NCBI GenBank assembly: GCA_964630305.1
Contig: CAZVTR010000033.1
Coordinates: 1 to 26,850 of the forward strand
Reading direction: 5' to 3'
DNA: 26,850 nt
Source of the DNA: JAKPPT01 sp964630305
GTDB taxonomy: Bacteria > Spirochaetota > Spirochaetia > Treponematales > UBA12059
Each line of letters opens with the position of its first letter. The first letter of the stretch is position 1. The notes below the pieces were generated by a model. The model had not been told where the DNA came from and did not search any database. It saw only the letters and a list, made by a program, of their open reading frames with translations. Made by a program: the position numbers and the translations under genes. Shown here piece after piece: positions 24,457 through 26,850 of the stretch.

Positions 24457-24795
24457 CTACTCTTCCATTTGCTGAATCGCTTCTTCGATGCTGTTCGTTA
24501 TAGGAAAGTATCCCATGAGTTTTGTCAATTCTATAACCTTTTTCACTGATCCATGGATATTGGTTATGATGAGCTTGAGATTCATCTTTTTAATTGTAGA
24601 ACATATATAAATAAGCGCTCCAATACCGCTTGAATCGATATAGTCTACATTTTCCAGATTAATGATAAAACGCTCAACTTTTTTTTCAAGCATTTTCATC
24701 ACTAATTCCTTTAGTTTGTAGGAATTATACAAGTCCATCTCACCATTAACGTCGATTATATAGTTTTCGCCGTTTTTTCGGATTTTAAGCTCCAT
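24457..24795 (-). CDS. STAS-domain anti-sigma factor antagonist
   Basis: The 112-residue single STAS domain has the signature VDYIDSSGIGALIYI with the phosphorylatable serine at 55 or 56. In the SpoIIAA/RsbV scheme the unphosphorylated form binds the RsbW-like kinase and releases its target; the phosphatase upstream would restore that form. TAGGAGG, which includes the stop codon of the phosphatase gene, lies about eight bases before the ATG. It stands between its predicted phosphatase and kinase, which strongly supports the role. Confidence 0.92.
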   Translation of the reverse strand: MELKIRKNGENYIIDVNGEMDLYNSYKLKELVMKMLEKKVERFIINLENVDYIDSSGIGALIYICSTIKKMNLKLIITNIHGSVKKVIELTKLMGYFPITNSIEEAIQQMEE

Positions 24796-24807
24796 TCAGC
24801 GTTCCTC

Positions 24808-26751
24808 CTATAGATTTATCTTAAACAAGAGTATTGTTTGATCATCATGCTGCCGTACTGTGCCGACAAATGTAGACACCTCACTTTTAATTTTATTCAC
24901 AATTTCTTTTGCTGCAAGATCTTTATTGGCAATTATTATATTTGAAAGTGTTTTTCTGCCAAATTGCTTACCTTGTTCATTCATACATTCAATTAAACCA
25001 TCGGTATAGAGCGCGACAATATCACCGTTATTAAGCTTGATCATTTTTCTTGCATATTCGGTATTTTTTTCTACTCCGATAGGCAAGCTCTGTATTTCTA
25101 TTGTTTCAATCGAGTTTGTAGCTCTGCGGTAAATAAGCATTGGCTGATGCCCGGCGTTTGCGTATTCCATTTCCCCGGTTTCAAGATTGACTGCCATGAG
25201 TGACAGTGTTGCAAAATGGTCAAAATCGATTTTTCCGGTTATACCTCTATTTACCCAATCCAATACAGTAGCCATATCTCGCGGAGTATTGCAGATAAGA
25301 TGCAATAAAGCGCGAATCATTACAAGCAGTGTTGCGGCAATGATACCTTTGCCTGCGATATCACCAATTACTATCACAACCCTGTCTTTGCGGGTCTGTA
25401 TAACATCGTAGTAATCTCCGGAAACTCCAACACTGGGCTGCAGGAACGCCCCCAGTTGCAATGTTTTGTACTGAGGCAGCTTTTTAGGAAGCATTGCTTT
25501 CTGAATTTGAGCAGCCGTATCGGCCGACTGCTGAATATTACTGCGTTCTTTTACTTCCAGGAACCGCAAAAAGTTACTGAGCGAAATTGTACCAAAGTTA
25601 GCAAGTATTTTCGTACGGTCAAAATCGTTTTCTGAAAAATAAGTCCCAGGCTGAGTTTTTACTGCAGTATACACACCCATGACCTTATCTTCTACCATCA
25701 GGGGAACTGCAATAAATGAGGTTATCCGTAAAAAATCTTCGTCCCCATTTTGAACAATTCTGCTGTCAGCAGCTGCATCGGGTATATAAATATTTTTCCG
25801 TGATTTAGCACACTCACCTAAAATATTTGAAGCATAATCGAATTGTATATGTTTCATCCAGGAAACTATTCTGTTTTCCTTTTTGGGCAACCCCTCAGGC
25901 AAGGCTACAGGAGGCGGATAGTTTCCTGCATACGCTTTGGCAGCCAGCTGCTCATCAAACTCATCAACCATGAATATCATGCTGCCATCGGCATGAATTT
26001 CTTCATGAATTGCCTCATTTAGGCTCCTGAGAATATCCTCAGCCTCGAAACTATCTTTGAGCACCGTACCTGTTTTAATAAAGAGATTATAGAGAGAATC
26101 AAATGTTTCTTCATAGTAATTGGTGGCAGCAATCATTTGTGCATCATGTTCGCGTAAAAAACGCAGAGCAGCATATACCAGCCACCAATAGCTTAACGGT
26201 GTGATAAAACGAGTATATACATCAGCTCTAAACCCTATAAGCAATCCTAAAACCGTGTATATCAGCATTGAAGCCAATGCATAGGGCACAATAGCATTGA
26301 GAACGCTATGCGTAATCGTTTCTGAATATTGTTTATTGAGAAGCCATAAAACAGCTATTGCAACAAGGTCTAGCAGTAAAAAACCATATAAAACAGGCTC
26401 AGTGAAAAACTCAAGAGCTTTGAACAGAGGCTGAGCTATCAGCACGGCGGAAACAAAGACATTAAGTACGATTAGCAAATAGAGCCATACTCTTCGTTTT
26501 TTGTACGGCAGTATAAACACACATGCTGTAACTGCAAAAAAAGCGATGAGAGCAACAGTCCAAACCAGCCTATCAGTAAAAATATTACATATAACATTTT
26601 TTATAAAAAGAAATACGGAGAGTACAATAAAACCCGAGGTATTACCTTCAGTGTCTTTTGTGCGTATATAAATAAAAAAAGGCACGAGCAATGCAAAGAA
26701 AAAAAACGATACGATAAACGGTAAAGACAAAATTTGCTGTAAAAGTGCCAT
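24808..26751 (-). CDS. Membrane-bound PP2C (SpoIIE/RsbU-type) phosphatase with GAF domain
   Basis: The 647-residue protein begins with six or seven membrane segments (about residues 5-200). A GAF-like sensor domain follows (about 225-400), then a short coiled linker and a PP2C phosphatase (about 430-647). Phosphatase motifs are intact: SGDYYDVI, the metal-binding IGDIAGKG, NAGHQP, YTDGLIE and the final HDDQTILLF. It should dephosphorylate the STAS protein encoded next, so that a membrane or cytoplasmic signal frees the partner of the anti-sigma kinase. GAGG lies four bases before the ATG. This gene leads the three-gene operon. Confidence 0.92.
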   Translation of the reverse strand: MALLQQILSLPFIVSFFFFALLVPFFIYIRTKDTEGNTSGFIVLSVFLFIKNVICNIFTDRLVWTVALIAFFAVTACVFILPYKKRRVWLYLLIVLNVFVSAVLIAQPLFKALEFFTEPVLYGFLLLDLVAIAVLWLLNKQYSETITHSVLNAIVPYALASMLIYTVLGLLIGFRADVYTRFITPLSYWWLVYAALRFLREHDAQMIAATNYYEETFDSLYNLFIKTGTVLKDSFEAEDILRSLNEAIHEEIHADGSMIFMVDEFDEQLAAKAYAGNYPPPVALPEGLPKKENRIVSWMKHIQFDYASNILGECAKSRKNIYIPDAAADSRIVQNGDEDFLRITSFIAVPLMVEDKVMGVYTAVKTQPGTYFSENDFDRTKILANFGTISLSNFLRFLEVKERSNIQQSADTAAQIQKAMLPKKLPQYKTLQLGAFLQPSVGVSGDYYDVIQTRKDRVVIVIGDIAGKGIIAATLLVMIRALLHLICNTPRDMATVLDWVNRGITGKIDFDHFATLSLMAVNLETGEMEYANAGHQPMLIYRRATNSIETIEIQSLPIGVEKNTEYARKMIKLNNGDIVALYTDGLIECMNEQGKQFGRKTLSNIIIANKDLAAKEIVNKIKSEVSTFVGTVRQHDDQTILLFKINL

Positions 26752-26801
26752 GTAACCTCTGAAAGTAAAATATTTCTATACCAAATAAGCAATTCCTTGT
26801 T

Positions 26802-26831
26802 ATTGTAACATGCAAAAAGTGCTATCGTCAA
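26802..26831 (-). promoter_or_regulatory. Promoter of the phosphatase / STAS / RsbW-like operon
   Basis: On the minus strand TTGACG (26831-26826) and TACAAT (26807-26802) each match five of six consensus positions with an 18-bp spacer. The leader would be about 45 nt before the ATG at 26751. Confidence 0.6.
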
Positions 26832-26850
26832 GAAAAAGTTAGCTTTTTGA

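Noticed and set aside
26833..26848. AAAAAG-TTAG-CTTTTT hairpin at the window end
   Set aside because: Only six AT-rich base pairs, and the gene it might terminate lies outside the window, so it cannot be supported.

Overview
The window reads as a chromosomal segment of a spirochaete (Spirochaetota, most likely a Treponema-like lineage). The grounds are a spirochaete-style mixture: a complete mevalonate pathway of the kind known from Borrelia, flagellar chaperones FliS and FlgN, a CoaE with a CSGKN-type P-loop, and a phosphatase / STAS / RsbW-like triplet. Composition is moderate in GC, genes are densely packed with many 4-nt stop/start overlaps, and I see no tRNA, rRNA, IS element, phage gene or CRISPR array. 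The genus is inference.

Layout. Bases 1-2785: a strong promoter, a 5' UTR that can fold into a three-way junction, and a very large exported solute-binding protein whose domain order looks circularly permuted, ending at a bidirectional terminator. Bases 2783-11075: an isoprenoid island in two divergent units. On the minus strand run polyprenyl diphosphate synthase, class II HMG-CoA reductase, diphosphomevalonate decarboxylase, phosphomevalonate kinase and mevalonate kinase. On the plus strand run HMG-CoA synthase and type 2 IPP isomerase. Together they take acetoacetyl-CoA plus acetyl-CoA to IPP, DMAPP and a prenyl diphosphate; only acetoacetyl-CoA thiolase is missing. The 273-bp divergent gap holds a tandem 13-bp repeat and palindromes that look like operators.

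Bases 11185-18048 (plus strand): a small J-domain protein; then fliS and flgN behind a possible sigma-28 promoter; polA and coaE; a SPOR-domain membrane protein; and an AI-2E family permease. Bases 18111-19589: a response-regulator diguanylate cyclase convergent with two zinc-ribbon genes. Bases 19729-21951: an 82-residue orphan overlapping the end of a ComFB-type gene (a proposed cyclic-dinucleotide receptor family) that lies downstream of an HD phosphohydrolase.

Bases 22056-23830: an unrecognised lipoprotein and its overlapping partner gene. Bases 23899-26751 (minus strand): a membrane PP2C phosphatase, a STAS anti-anti-sigma factor and an RsbW-like kinase, a partner-switching relay with no sigma factor beside it.

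A recurring feature is a set of genes without a Shine-Dalgarno sequence (polA, the diguanylate cyclase, the 82-residue gene, the lipoprotein). Their ATG lies 6-8 nt after a -10-like hexamer, as expected for leaderless mRNAs; most other genes have clear Shine-Dalgarno sites.
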